The position numbers were made by a program, and so were the translations under genes. Of a stretch of DNA of 64,000 bases, positions 17,340 through 24,724 are shown one piece after another. Below the pieces are notes generated by a model. It saw nothing but the letters and a program-made list of their open reading frames with translations. It did no database searches and was not told where the DNA came from. Source of the stretch: Clostridia bacterium (GTDB lineage: Bacteria; Bacillota; Clostridia; Oscillospirales; Acutalibacteraceae); contig JAFQHU010000004.1 in assembly GCA_017397845.1 (NCBI GenBank), positions 62,001 to 126,000 of the forward strand, written 5' to 3'. Each line of letters begins with the position of its first letter. The first letter of the stretch is position 1.

Positions 17340-18329
17340 TTACTGCGATATATACTCTTCACTCATAGTAAGCACCAATTCACTGTTATAAAGCGCCTTT
17401 ATCTCCTCAGGCGTGTTCGTATCTGTCAGATACTCCGTATGCCAGGTCATAAAGTAGTTCCAGGGAGATATTTTCAAATCCTTCTCTGTGGGATTTTCAC
17501 CGCACTCGTGTAAACACAGGGGCTTGGGCGCATCGGTGACACCTTTCATTTTTCTGTAAAGCTTGTGAATGATTTTGATGTCATAGGTGTCAGCGCCGAT
17601 AATGTCACAGTATTCGTCACCGGGGTACCAGTCCTTCACATTTTGCATTTTGTGAGAATAGCCAAGCACCCATATCAGATTATCAAGTCCGTGGTAGTTA
17701 GTGTATCTGTCATACATCAGCTTCCACAGCTTTTTGAAGCATTCGCTTCCTCCGCGGCTCCACCAGAACCAGTCACCGTCAAATTCGTGGAAGGGCCGCC
17801 ATAAAACAGGTATGCCTTTTGCTTCAAGCTCCTTCAGAGCCCTGGCGCCCTTATCCATTCCTGATACGAGCTTTTCATATTCCTCGGTGCCTTCCGTAAG
17901 AGCCTTTTCCCAGTCGGCTATGTCTGTCTCCTTGCAGTGCTTCCATTCACCGCTGAAATCACTTCCGCAGTGCCAGCAGATAGTAACGATTCCGCCCTTT
18001 TCGTGCCACTTTATTGCTCTTTCATTTACTCCGTCGAAATCATCATTCATATAGTCGAAGCCCTTGATTACGGGTAATTTGCCCGAAGCTTCATAGATGT
18101 AATCCGTCTCATAATCAGCGCTGCCCATCCAGGTTGATTCCTGCTGACCTGAAATAACGGCATTTCTTTCCGTATCTGCTATGTAATCATATAGTACTAT
18201 GGTTTCAGTACTTGAATTTTGATTCGATAAATACGCACCCTTCGGTGAACCGGGAATAAAGCCGATAATTAAGTGGATAGCAATAACTATTAATACAGTA
18301 CAAACAGGAATCAGAATTCTCTTTTTCAT
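17340..18329 (-). CDS. glycoside hydrolase family 26 (beta-mannanase-like)
   Basis: A 329-residue protein with an N-terminal signal/anchor (about 4-26) and a single GH26 TIM barrel. The acid/base glutamate is Glu182 in WRPFHEFDGDWFWW and the nucleophile is Glu275 in LCLHECGENP; both are conserved. The GH26 family mainly contains endo-1,4-beta-mannanases, so beta-mannan or glucomannan hydrolysis at the cell surface is likely, with other beta-glycan specificities possible. There is no carbohydrate-binding module. ATG 18329 follows AAGGGAGATGAA. Confidence 0.88.
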   Translation of the reverse strand: MKKRILIPVCTVLIVIAIHLIIGFIPGSPKGAYLSNQNSSTETIVLYDYIADTERNAVISGQQESTWMGSADYETDYIYEASGKLPVIKGFDYMNDDFDGVNERAIKWHEKGGIVTICWHCGSDFSGEWKHCKETDIADWEKALTEGTEEYEKLVSGMDKGARALKELEAKGIPVLWRPFHEFDGDWFWWSRGGSECFKKLWKLMYDRYTNYHGLDNLIWVLGYSHKMQNVKDWYPGDEYCDIIGADTYDIKIIHKLYRKMKGVTDAPKPLCLHECGENPTEKDLKISPWNYFMTWHTEYLTDTNTPEEIKALYNSELVLTMSEEYISQ

Positions 18330-18352
18330 TTCATCATCTCCCTTAATTTTTG

Positions 18353-18381
18353 ATTATATCAATTATTAATCAACCTGTCAA
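18353..18381 (-). promoter_or_regulatory. consensus promoter for the GH26 gene
   Basis: On the minus strand TTGACA (18376-18381) and TATAAT (18353-18358) match the sigma-A consensus perfectly with a 17-bp spacer, just downstream of the htpG terminator. Confidence 0.88.
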
Positions 18382-18383
18382 TG

Positions 18384-18410
18384 AAAAAAGCCTCTCCTGA
18401 AAGGAGAGGT
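18384..18410 (-). terminator. intrinsic terminator after htpG
   Basis: On the minus strand CCTCTCCT pairs with AGGAGAGG and is followed by a T-tract (the A run at 18384-18389). It separates htpG from the GH26 promoter. Confidence 0.85.
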
Positions 18411-18437
18411 GGATTTGCGAAGCAAAGACGGAGAGGT
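18403..18437. repeat. GGAGAGGT-flanked mini-hairpin at the htpG 3' end
   Basis: Two direct copies of GGAGAGGT (18403-18410 and 18430-18437) flank a small hairpin TTTGC-gaa-GCAAA (18414-18426). The first copy is part of the terminator stem. The arrangement resembles a small interspersed repeat unit inserted at or shaping a terminator; no second copy occurs in this window. Confidence 0.5.
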
Positions 18438-18440
18438 TAA

Positions 18441-20321
18441 TCACATCAATTCACAAATCATCTCGCTGAACTCCGCAGGATTGTCGATTGCTCTGCCTGC
18501 GATGAGACAGCTCTGTGCATAAAGAATCTTCGCATATTTTGCTGTCTTTTCCTTATCCTCTGCATAAAGCTTTACAAGCTTTTCAGCAATAGGATGCTCT
18601 GTGCTGATTTCGAGGATAAGTGTAGCCTTTGCATTTCCGTTTGCACCGGGCATAGCTGAAAGCACCTTTTCCATTTCAAGTGAAAGCATACCTTCAGTTG
18701 TGAGACATACGGGATGATTTTTCAGAGAAGAAGTAAATCTTACCTCATTGACGCTGTCGCCGATGCTCTCTTTAAGGAAGGTGAGAAGCTCTTTTTCATC
18801 CTCGTTCTTTTTGTTTACAGCCTCTTTTTCTTCGTCACTCTGAAGATCTAAGCCTGCGGCACAGATGTTGGTGAAGGTTTTGCCGTCATATTCACGGAGC
18901 ATCTGGATGGCGAATTCGTCGATATCGTCTGTGAAATAGAGAATTTCGTAGCCCTTGCTCTTTACTGCGTCAGCCTGGGGGAGAAGGTCAATTTTGTCGA
19001 TAGTTTCACCGGAAGCGTAGTAAATGGTTTTCTGCTCTTCTCTCATTCTGTCGGCATACTCTCTGAGGGTTGTGAGCTTCTTTTCGTTTGAAGAGCAGAA
19101 CATAACCAAATCCTGTAAAGTTTCCTTATTCATGCCGTAATTGGTGTAAAGACCGTATTTGAGCTGAACACCGAAGGCTGAGAAGAATTTCTCATAAGCT
19201 TCTCTGTCACTTGTAAGCATTTTTGAAAGCTCGTTTTTGATTTTTTTCTCCACATTTTTTGCGATAACCTTAAGAATGTGATCCTGCTGTAAAAGCTCTC
19301 TGGAAATATTAAGAGACAGGTCAGCCGAGTCAACGAGACCCTTTACAAAGCTGAAATAGTCCGGGAGAAGGTCGCCGCATTTGTCCATAATGAGAACACC
19401 GTTTGAGTAAAGCTGTAAGCCCTTTTCGTAGTCCTTTGAGTAAAAATCGAAGGGAGCATGAGCGGGAATGTACATCAGTGCATCATAGGAAATCTGACCT
19501 TCGGTTTTAGAGTGGATAGTTTTAAGCGGTGCTTCGAAATCATAGAATTTTGACATATAGAAATTGTTATAGTCGTCAGCGGTGATTTCGTTTTTATTCT
19601 TTCTCCACAGAGGAACCATACTGTTAAGCTGTGTAGGCTCAGTAACGGTCTCGTATTCGTCCTCGGTACCTTCCTTGAGCTGTGTATGGCTCATATCGAG
19701 CATAATGGGGTAGCGGATATAGTCGGAATATTTGGTTACGATGTCCTGCACTCCGTACTGGTCAAGATATTTGTCGTAGTTTTCGTTTTCGGTGTTTTCC
19801 TTGATTTTGAGGGTGATAACGGTACCTTCGCTGTCCTTTTCGGCCTCACCGATTGTGTAGCCGTCAACACCGGTGGATTCCCATTTGTAAGCCTTATCCT
19901 CACCGAGAGCTTTACTTATAACGGTAACCTTATCAGCCACCATAAAGGCAGAGTAAAAGCCTACGCCGAACTGACCGATAATTTCCACATCACTGTCCTT
20001 TTCGAGGTCGCTTTTGAAGTCAAGAGAGCCGCTTTTAGCGATGGTGCCGAGATTAGTTTCAAGCTCTTTTTCATTCATACCGCATCCGTTATCGCTTATG
20101 GTGAGTGTACGGCTGTCTTTGTCCACGGCAAGATTAATCTTATAGTCCTCTCTTGCGCTGCCGCTTTCGCCCTGTGAAAGACTGCGGTAGTATCTTTTGT
20201 CGAGAGCATCGCTTGCGTTGGAAATGAGTTCGCGAAGGAAAATATCTTTATGGGTATAGATCGAGTTAATCATCATATCCATAAGCTTTTTTGATTCTGC
20301 CTTAAACTGTTTCTTTGCCAT
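18441..20321 (-). CDS. htpG: molecular chaperone HtpG (Hsp90)
   Basis: A 626-residue cytoplasmic Hsp90 ATP-dependent chaperone. The GHKL ATPase domain (about 1-215) shows LISNASDALDK, ISDNGCGM and IGQFGVGFYSAFMVA; the middle domain contains LLPDYFSFVKGLVDSADLSLNISRE; and the C-terminal dimerisation region ends at SEMICELM. Start ATG 20321 (MAKKQFKAES) follows GGAG; a 15-residue upstream extension is rejected because it runs across the leader close to the operator. A CIRCE element and a TTGACA/TATAAT promoter lie just upstream, indicating HrcA heat-shock control. Confidence 0.97.
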   Translation of the reverse strand: MAKKQFKAESKKLMDMMINSIYTHKDIFLRELISNASDALDKRYYRSLSQGESGSAREDYKINLAVDKDSRTLTISDNGCGMNEKELETNLGTIAKSGSLDFKSDLEKDSDVEIIGQFGVGFYSAFMVADKVTVISKALGEDKAYKWESTGVDGYTIGEAEKDSEGTVITLKIKENTENENYDKYLDQYGVQDIVTKYSDYIRYPIMLDMSHTQLKEGTEDEYETVTEPTQLNSMVPLWRKNKNEITADDYNNFYMSKFYDFEAPLKTIHSKTEGQISYDALMYIPAHAPFDFYSKDYEKGLQLYSNGVLIMDKCGDLLPDYFSFVKGLVDSADLSLNISRELLQQDHILKVIAKNVEKKIKNELSKMLTSDREAYEKFFSAFGVQLKYGLYTNYGMNKETLQDLVMFCSSNEKKLTTLREYADRMREEQKTIYYASGETIDKIDLLPQADAVKSKGYEILYFTDDIDEFAIQMLREYDGKTFTNICAAGLDLQSDEEKEAVNKKNEDEKELLTFLKESIGDSVNEVRFTSSLKNHPVCLTTEGMLSLEMEKVLSAMPGANGNAKATLILEISTEHPIAEKLVKLYAEDKEKTAKYAKILYAQSCLIAGRAIDNPAEFSEMICELM

Positions 20322-20355
20322 TTTATATTTAACTCCAATCTTAAAAAAATAATTT

Positions 20356-20382
20356 TTAGCACTCACAACATCAGAGTGCTAA
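20356..20382. promoter_or_regulatory. CIRCE operator (HrcA binding site)
   Basis: TTAGCACTC (20356-20364), nine spacer bases, then GAGTGCTAA (20374-20382): an exact match to the canonical inverted repeat. It lies between the htpG promoter and start codon, where HrcA binding represses transcription at normal temperature. Confidence 0.97.
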
Positions 20383-20387
20383 AAAAT

Positions 20388-20415
20388 ATTATAACCATTA
20401 TTTTACTTTTGTCAA
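20388..20415 (-). promoter_or_regulatory. htpG promoter
   Basis: On the minus strand TTGACA (20410-20415) and TATAAT (20388-20393) with a 16-bp spacer lie immediately upstream of the CIRCE element. Confidence 0.88.
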
Positions 20416-20451
20416 GCCTTAAGATAAAAAAGAAGGGAACAGTAACATAAA

Positions 20452-20479
20452 AAAGAATGCCGCCTGAGCGACATTCTTT
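20452..20479 (-). terminator. terminator of the 20491 membrane protein gene
   Basis: AAAGAATG (20452-20459) pairs with CATTCTTT (20472-20479); read on the minus strand the hairpin is followed by a T-run. Confidence 0.82.
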
Positions 20480-20490
20480 GCGGATATAAA

Positions 20491-21135
20491 TCAGATAATT
20501 CCGAGTGGGATAAGAACTGCCAGTAAAACAGCCACAAGTCCCCACACGATTGCAAGGAATTTAATCTGTGTTTTTCTCGGCTTGTCATAAATGAGATTAG
20601 ATGCCAGGAAGAAGGGGATGTATGTAGTGATAAATACGGGAAGAGCACCCCACCATTTGTAAACCCAGATGAATGCAGGTGTGGAGGCAAGGAAAATCTC
20701 AAAAATCGAGAAGAAAGCCGCATTACCTATAGCAAAAGCTATTCTGTTATTAATGCCGAGGATTTTCTTGTTTTTGTCTGCGGGCATAAGCTCCGCCATA
20801 AAGCCTGCTACGGAGAACATAAGGGAAAGCTCCCAGCTTACACCGATAAGCAGAATGAAAGAGGTGCTCTCAGGACTAACTGTCCACAGAGCATAGCCTG
20901 AAAAGTGTGCAATTACAGCGTTGGCTATTTCGTAAAGCCAATGAACACCGTAAAGTGCAAGTGCCGCAGCTATACCGTTGTAGTTTTTCTTTTTTATCTG
21001 CGGGATATAAACACCGCAGACCACTAAGGCAAGCAGGGTAATGAAGGTCCAGTTGAAATTGTCTGTGCTTCTGACTGCCTGAGCCGCCGCTTCCGCAGCC
21101 GCCATTGCAGCAGATGATCCGTCACCGAATAACAT
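20491..21135 (-). CDS. polytopic membrane protein of unknown function
   Basis: A 214-residue protein. A polar, alanine-rich N-terminus (about 1-27) is followed by about six hydrophobic helices (near 30-46, 55-72, 78-105, 128-150, 155-175 and 188-212), with charged KK/KNK segments between them. I do not recognise the family. AAAGGAG precedes ATG 21135, and the gene has its own promoter and terminator, so it is monocistronic. The lone-standing arrangement gives no functional hint. Confidence 0.7.
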   Translation of the reverse strand: MLFGDGSSAAMAAAEAAAQAVRSTDNFNWTFITLLALVVCGVYIPQIKKKNYNGIAAALALYGVHWLYEIANAVIAHFSGYALWTVSPESTSFILLIGVSWELSLMFSVAGFMAELMPADKNKKILGINNRIAFAIGNAAFFSIFEIFLASTPAFIWVYKWWGALPVFITTYIPFFLASNLIYDKPRKTQIKFLAIVWGLVAVLLAVLIPLGII

Positions 21136-21177
21136 AATATTTTCTCCTTTTTTTTATTAGGGTAACCCCTTAAGAAA

Positions 21178-21206
21178 AGTATAGCACAGGCTGATTTCTC
21201 CGTCAA
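21178..21206 (-). promoter_or_regulatory. promoter for the 21135 gene
   Basis: On the minus strand TTGACG (21201-21206) and TATACT (21178-21183) are spaced by 17 bp. Confidence 0.75.
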
Positions 21207-21294
21207 TATTTTTTAATCAAGAAAAAATCAAAAAAACCTGCATGAAAATACAGTAGGGGAGGATATTAACCTCCCGTGGTTTGCAGTAAAATAA

Positions 21295-21465
21295 AGGGAA
21301 CGGTGCCTTGATTACCTTCATACCACCACAGACCAAATTCCGCAGATATTTTACAGGCATTATCCGTCTTATAAATCAGGCAATCTGAACATTTCAGAAT
21401 TTGCAAGGGTTTGTGGTTTGAGTAGAACTATGGTTTATAAGTATGTGGGGCTTTTGGAAGGATGA
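21295..21465 (+). pseudogene. remnant of a recombinase-type helix-turn-helix C-terminus
   Basis: An open plus-strand stretch of about 56 codons begins right after an in-frame stop and has no start codon or ribosome binding site. It ends at a TGA at 21463-21465. Its last part reads NISEFARVCGLSRTMVYKY, typical of the HTH tail at the end of transposon resolvases and large serine recombinases, preceded by an FYRHYPSYKSG linker. The catalytic part is absent. I infer a decayed leftover of an integrated element. The wider gap 21136-21519 otherwise holds only a promoter and a terminator. Confidence 0.5.
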
Positions 21466-21466
21466 A

Positions 21467-21497
21467 AAAAAGGAACGGTTTCAAGCCGTTCCTTTTT
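21467..21497. terminator. bidirectional intrinsic terminator
   Basis: AAAAGGAACGG pairs with CCGTTCCTTTT around a short loop, with A-run and T-run flanks on either side. It serves the minus-strand XRE gene ending at 21520 and perhaps the decayed recombinase. Confidence 0.85.
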
Positions 21498-21519
21498 TGT
21501 TCGACAAATTGGAATTGGT

Positions 21520-22131
21520 TTAATCCTTGCTCAACACTTTTTTCTGCCAGGACTTTTTTTCGCATTGGGGGCAACGCATATATCTTGTTCTGCCCATATG
21601 CGGAGCCATAGCAACGGTTCTATATGTCGGTACATATCGGTGTCCGCATTCTTTACATGCATAATATCCTGCCACTTGTTCCATCCGCAGTGCATAGAAG
21701 CAACCCGCTAAGAACAAAACAAATCCAAATACAATGAGAGTAATTCTTAGTCCATTTGACATTTGCACAAAAGCGGCAACAAATACCAAAGCAAAAAGAA
21801 CAACCGTCGCTGTAATGCCTATAAACACTTCTACAGATAACAATCTTTTTTCTGCCTGTTCTTTTTGCTTAATCATCTCAAGCAAATTGTTTTCTAATTC
21901 TTTGTTGTAATTATCCATTGTAACTACCTCCCCACATAATAAATCATTAACACTGATACCCAGAACATCACAAAGTTCAAGCATAATAGACGAGTCGGGC
22001 AGAGATTTGCCAGTTTCCCATTTTGATATTGCTCTGTCGGTAATATTCAGTTTTTCTGCCAACTGCATTTGGGTTAAGTTTGTTTTTCTTCTGCACTCGG
22101 CAATGAACTTTCCAATCTTTACTTGGTCCAT
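21520..22131 (-). CDS. XRE regulator with membrane segment and zinc ribbon
   Basis: A 203-residue protein. It has an N-terminal Cro/C1 HTH (about 1-62; LTQMQLAEKLNITDRAISKW) and a charged linker (about 72-97). Two transmembrane helices follow (about 98-121 and 126-147), then a C-terminal zinc ribbon (CKECGHRY ... CPQCEK). The membrane-tethered HTH design is a common Firmicutes gene type, but ligand and targets are unknown. GAAAGGAGG precedes ATG 22131. An inverted repeat lies shortly upstream and might be its own operator. Confidence 0.85.
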   Translation of the reverse strand: MDQVKIGKFIAECRRKTNLTQMQLAEKLNITDRAISKWETGKSLPDSSIMLELCDVLGISVNDLLCGEVVTMDNYNKELENNLLEMIKQKEQAEKRLLSVEVFIGITATVVLFALVFVAAFVQMSNGLRITLIVFGFVLFLAGCFYALRMEQVAGYYACKECGHRYVPTYRTVAMAPHMGRTRYMRCPQCEKKSWQKKVLSKD

Positions 22132-22187
22132 AGGTTACCTCCTTTCGCTTTCAGTATAGACAATTTGGGTAACAAAGAACACAAACT

Positions 22188-22216
22188 GATGGTTGAGTGG
22201 AGAGAAATCAACCATC
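22188..22216. repeat. 9-bp inverted repeat upstream of the XRE/zinc-ribbon gene
   Basis: GATGGTTGA (22188-22196) and TCAACCATC (22208-22216) are perfect inverted arms with an 11-base loop, about 57 bp upstream of ATG 22131. It could be an operator or a transcript hairpin. Confidence 0.45.
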
Positions 22217-22348
22217 GGTGGGGTGAAAATTGACCGTCAAATTCTTATTTGGTTAACAAAACAGTTCCTTCTTTTTTTGATATTGTATCATCTAACAATT
22301 TAAAAATCAACATATTCCGCCCTCATACTTTCATCTTTTGATTTTCTA

Positions 22349-22419
22349 TGCTATAATCATTCCAATAGACACAGGAAGGTGATATTATGGCAGTCGGACA
22401 GGGGAGGTCACCTCACTGA
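22349..22419 (+). pseudogene. orphan gene start: extended -10, ribosome site and a 10-codon frame
   Basis: TGCTATAAT (22349-22357) is an extended -10 box, followed by AGGAAGGTGATATT and ATG 22387. The frame stops after 10 codons (TGA at 22417-22419). The start signals look real but the coding body is missing, suggesting a truncated gene in a decayed region. A leader peptide is an alternative. The sequence from 22420 to 22520 shows only an 8-bp inverted repeat (CATCCTTT 22472-22479 / AAAGGATG 22496-22503). Confidence 0.35.
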
Positions 22420-22524
22420 ATAATTTTTCAGAGTGTCCACGAAAAAGTTTTTTGAACGCATAATTAGACCGCATCCTTTCATTAAATTTTGTAAAAAAGG
22501 ATGTAGTCATATTAAATTAAAATC

Positions 22525-22696
22525 AAGGCGAAGCCTTGTATATCATCAATTCCGTCAGGGATTGCATATCATCTGCTTCATAAGAAGCTGTATCTCATCA
22601 TTGCGAAAGTGAGTATACAGCCTACGGCTGATGATATACACACTTATGTGATGATATACGCCTGATGGCGATGATATACCATTGCTTTCGCAATGG
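22525..22696. repeat. mirrored multi-hairpin element with GTATATCATCA boxes
   Basis: Short conserved boxes alternate with small hairpins of unrelated sequence. The left half carries three boxes in one orientation (GTATATCATCA at 22538-22548, GCATATCATC at 22564-22573, TGTATCTCATCA at 22589-22600). The right half carries three in the opposite orientation (TGATGATATAC at 22629-22639 and 22649-22659, GATGATATAC at 22670-22679). Between and outside them are mini-hairpins such as AAGG-cga-AGCCTT-like (22525-22537), GCTTC-ataa-GAAGC (22575-22588), AGCC-tac-GGCT (22619-22629), GCC-tgat-GGC (22660-22669) and CATTGC-tttc-GCAATG (22680-22695). The whole can fold back on itself. Confidence 0.8.
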
Positions 22697-22699
22697 ATA

Positions 22700-22730
22700 A
22701 AAAAATACCCGTTCAGAAGAACGGGTATTT
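22700..22730 (-). terminator. terminator after tRNA-Thr
   Basis: AAATACCCGTTC (22703-22714) pairs with GAACGGGTATTT (22719-22730). On the minus strand it is followed by a T-run and lies right after the tRNA 3' end. Confidence 0.88.
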
Positions 22731-22732
22731 TT

Positions 22733-22808
22733 TGGAGCTGATAACCGGATTTGAACCGGTGACCTCATCCTTACCAAGGATGCACTCTACCTACTGAGCT
22801 ATATCAGC
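22733..22808 (-). tRNA. tRNA-Thr (anticodon GGU)
   Basis: On the minus strand the gene reads GCTGATA...TATCAGC (7-bp acceptor stem), a D-arm with AGCTCAGTAGGTAGAG, an anticodon loop CTTGGTAAG with anticodon GGT, a T-arm containing CCGGTTCAAATCCGG, discriminator T and an encoded CCA (22733-22735). Length is 76 nt including CCA. Anticodon GGU reads ACC/ACU, matching the specifier codon of the thrS T-box, and the UCCA end matches its TGGA bulge. Confidence 0.97.
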
Positions 22809-22833
22809 ACACTTTATTTGTGAAAGCCTGTTG

Positions 22834-22862
22834 ATTATACCTTATTTTATTGCCCTTGTCAA
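22834..22862 (-). promoter_or_regulatory. tRNA-Thr promoter
   Basis: On the minus strand a perfect TTGACA (22857-22862) and TATAAT (22834-22839) are spaced by 17 bp, 25 bp upstream of the tRNA 5' end. Confidence 0.9.
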
Positions 22863-22995
22863 CCTTTATCCGTAAACTTTTTTAATTTTTTCCGTTATTT
22901 TTATCTCTGGTCAGGTGTATATCCTTGGTAAAGATGTGAACTTTGAAACAATTAGGGCATAAATGTATTATTTTTTTATATATTTTTTAAAAACC

Positions 22996-23024
22996 GTGAC
23001 AAACAGAAAAAAGTATGTTATAAT
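22996..23024 (+). promoter_or_regulatory. promoter for the 23057 gene
   Basis: GTGACA (22996-23001) and TATAAT (23019-23024) are spaced by 17 bp. Confidence 0.72.
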
Positions 23025-23056
23025 TTTTAATATTTTAATTTTCACGGAGGCATGTA

Positions 23057-24583
23057 ATGAAAAAGTATATTTCCCGTCTTAGGGACGGCTGTAAATTGAA
23101 TACTTTTCTGTATTGGTCATTACTCAGAGTGCTGATGCTTTGTGCCTTTTTCAGTTATCTGTTTACTGACAGGGGATTGGGCGAAAATATAACCGCTGCC
23201 ACGGGAATGATACATATTATTATCTGCTTCTTTGCTTCATTCCTTTGGGAATTTTCACAGCTTATGCCGAAAAAAAGCATCTTTAGGTTTATTCCTGCAT
23301 CTATTCATACTGCATTGAACACAGGGCTTTTTATATCTTCTTTTTTCGGAATATTCTTAAATTGGTATTATGATATAAGACTGTTTGATCCGCTTATTAC
23401 GGCGTTTTTCGGTGCGTGGTCTGTTCTTTACGGTTATGAGATAGCCTATGCCGTAGTCAAAAAGTATCACTTTGCCGCCACCAAGGCTATGGTATTTTTC
23501 GCTGCCTTCGGTGTCAGCTTTATTTTCCTTAATATATGTGAGCTCGGAGAGTTTCTCTCCGACCAGCTTTTGGGTCTTATTACCGGGACGGTAGGTAATG
23601 CTCAGTTTTGGTCTGCTGAGCTTGCGGGCAGTGCCAGAGCGGAATCCTTCATTCCTGCCATCGACAGTGCTCGCTATCCTCTTATGGATATTATGTCAGA
23701 TATTGTAATTCATACCGTCAGTGCATTTGCTGCTTTGATTTTTATTAATATATGCCCTTATCGTCTCAAAGGAAAGTTTAAGTACGATATAGATTACGAT
23801 AATAATTACGTTAAAACACCTGAAAGTGAGCGTGAGGGTGAAAGCTATATTCAAAAGTTGAAAAATAACTGTACGCCCCGTACCTATGCTTTTTGGTGGG
23901 TTATCAGATTTGCCATGGTGGGGCTTTTTATCAAATCTCTTTTCGACAAACCTTTTTCACCTGTTATTTCTGTGGAAATACTGATGAATCTGGGTGTAAT
24001 GTTTACCTTTGAGGTCTGTATGGCCATGCCCAAATGGACAGTTTTCCCTTATGTTCGTCCTGTTATGCAGACAGCCATAGCCGTAGTTGATTTTATTGCT
24101 GTGGTTGCAGGTTATCTTTTTGATTTTTATTATGAAGTGCGTCTTTGGGATTCTTTTCTTCATTTTTTGTGCGGTGTCGGTATCGTTTTCTTTGGCTATG
24201 AGTTTGCTTGTGCTCTCATCAGAAAAGAAAAAAGGACTGCTGCACGTACTCTTATTCTCATCGCTTCCGTAGGCTTTTGCTTTATGGCTACGACATTTTG
24301 GGAAATCTTTGAGTTTTCCTGTGACCAGGTTGTCGGTATGATGAGCGGTGTACCTCATGACGTTCAGCATTGGTCTTATGCAAAAGCTTTGGGTACTCCC
24401 AAATTTCAAACACTCATTGATTATATAGATATTAATCGTTATCCTATTATGGATACCATGGGTGATATAGTGCTTAATACTGTCGGTGCATTTCTCGGCA
24501 CTTTGGGTCTGAAGCTTTATCCTTACCGTCATAAAGGAAAATTTAAGCTTGATTATGTTATTTATGAAACAGAGGCGAAATAA
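23057..24583 (+). CDS. internally duplicated polytopic membrane protein (DUF2238/YjdF-like halves)
   Basis: A 508-residue protein made of two homologous halves (about 1-250 and 262-500). Each half has an amphipathic start (RLRDGCKLNTFLYW versus KLKNNCTPRTYAFW), about six membrane helices, a central YGYE/FGYE motif, a WE- or CE-containing helix, and the end motif RYPLMDIMSDIVIHTVSAF or RYPIMDTMGDIVLNTVGAF. The acidic helix plus MDTMGDI motif resembles the DUF2238/YjdF membrane family, of unknown function. The halves are clearly related by eye but diverged, so the duplication is old. CGGAGG precedes ATG 23057; the gene is monocistronic with its own promoter and terminator. Confidence 0.7.
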   Translation: MKKYISRLRDGCKLNTFLYWSLLRVLMLCAFFSYLFTDRGLGENITAATGMIHIIICFFASFLWEFSQLMPKKSIFRFIPASIHTALNTGLFISSFFGIFLNWYYDIRLFDPLITAFFGAWSVLYGYEIAYAVVKKYHFAATKAMVFFAAFGVSFIFLNICELGEFLSDQLLGLITGTVGNAQFWSAELAGSARAESFIPAIDSARYPLMDIMSDIVIHTVSAFAALIFINICPYRLKGKFKYDIDYDNNYVKTPESEREGESYIQKLKNNCTPRTYAFWWVIRFAMVGLFIKSLFDKPFSPVISVEILMNLGVMFTFEVCMAMPKWTVFPYVRPVMQTAIAVVDFIAVVAGYLFDFYYEVRLWDSFLHFLCGVGIVFFGYEFACALIRKEKRTAARTLILIASVGFCFMATTFWEIFEFSCDQVVGMMSGVPHDVQHWSYAKALGTPKFQTLIDYIDINRYPIMDTMGDIVLNTVGAFLGTLGLKLYPYRHKGKFKLDYVIYETEAK

Positions 24584-24597
24584 ACCTCTGTTTTTTC
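24567..24597 (+). terminator. terminator overlapping the 3' end of the 23057 gene
   Basis: AAACAGAGG (24567-24575) pairs with CCTCTGTTT (24585-24593), followed by more T. The left arm lies inside the last codons of the gene. Confidence 0.82.
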
Positions 24598-24664
24598 TTT
24601 GAAAAATTTAAAACACCGCAAGGGGAAATGAGCCGTCCCGCCGCAAATCAGACAAAATATTTGC

Positions 24665-24694
24665 TTGACTTTATTCACTTTTTTGGTGTAAAAT
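24665..24694 (+). promoter_or_regulatory. promoter for the EEP-family gene
   Basis: TTGACT (24665-24670) and TAAAAT (24689-24694) are spaced by 18 bp. Confidence 0.7.
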
Positions 24695-24724
24695 TAATCT
24701 ACAAATCCAAGGAGGAATAAAAAT

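Noticed and set aside
22525..22696. Possible CRISPR array
   Set aside because: The boxes are only about 11 bases, flip orientation halfway, and the material between them is self-complementary rather than spacer-like; no cas genes are nearby.
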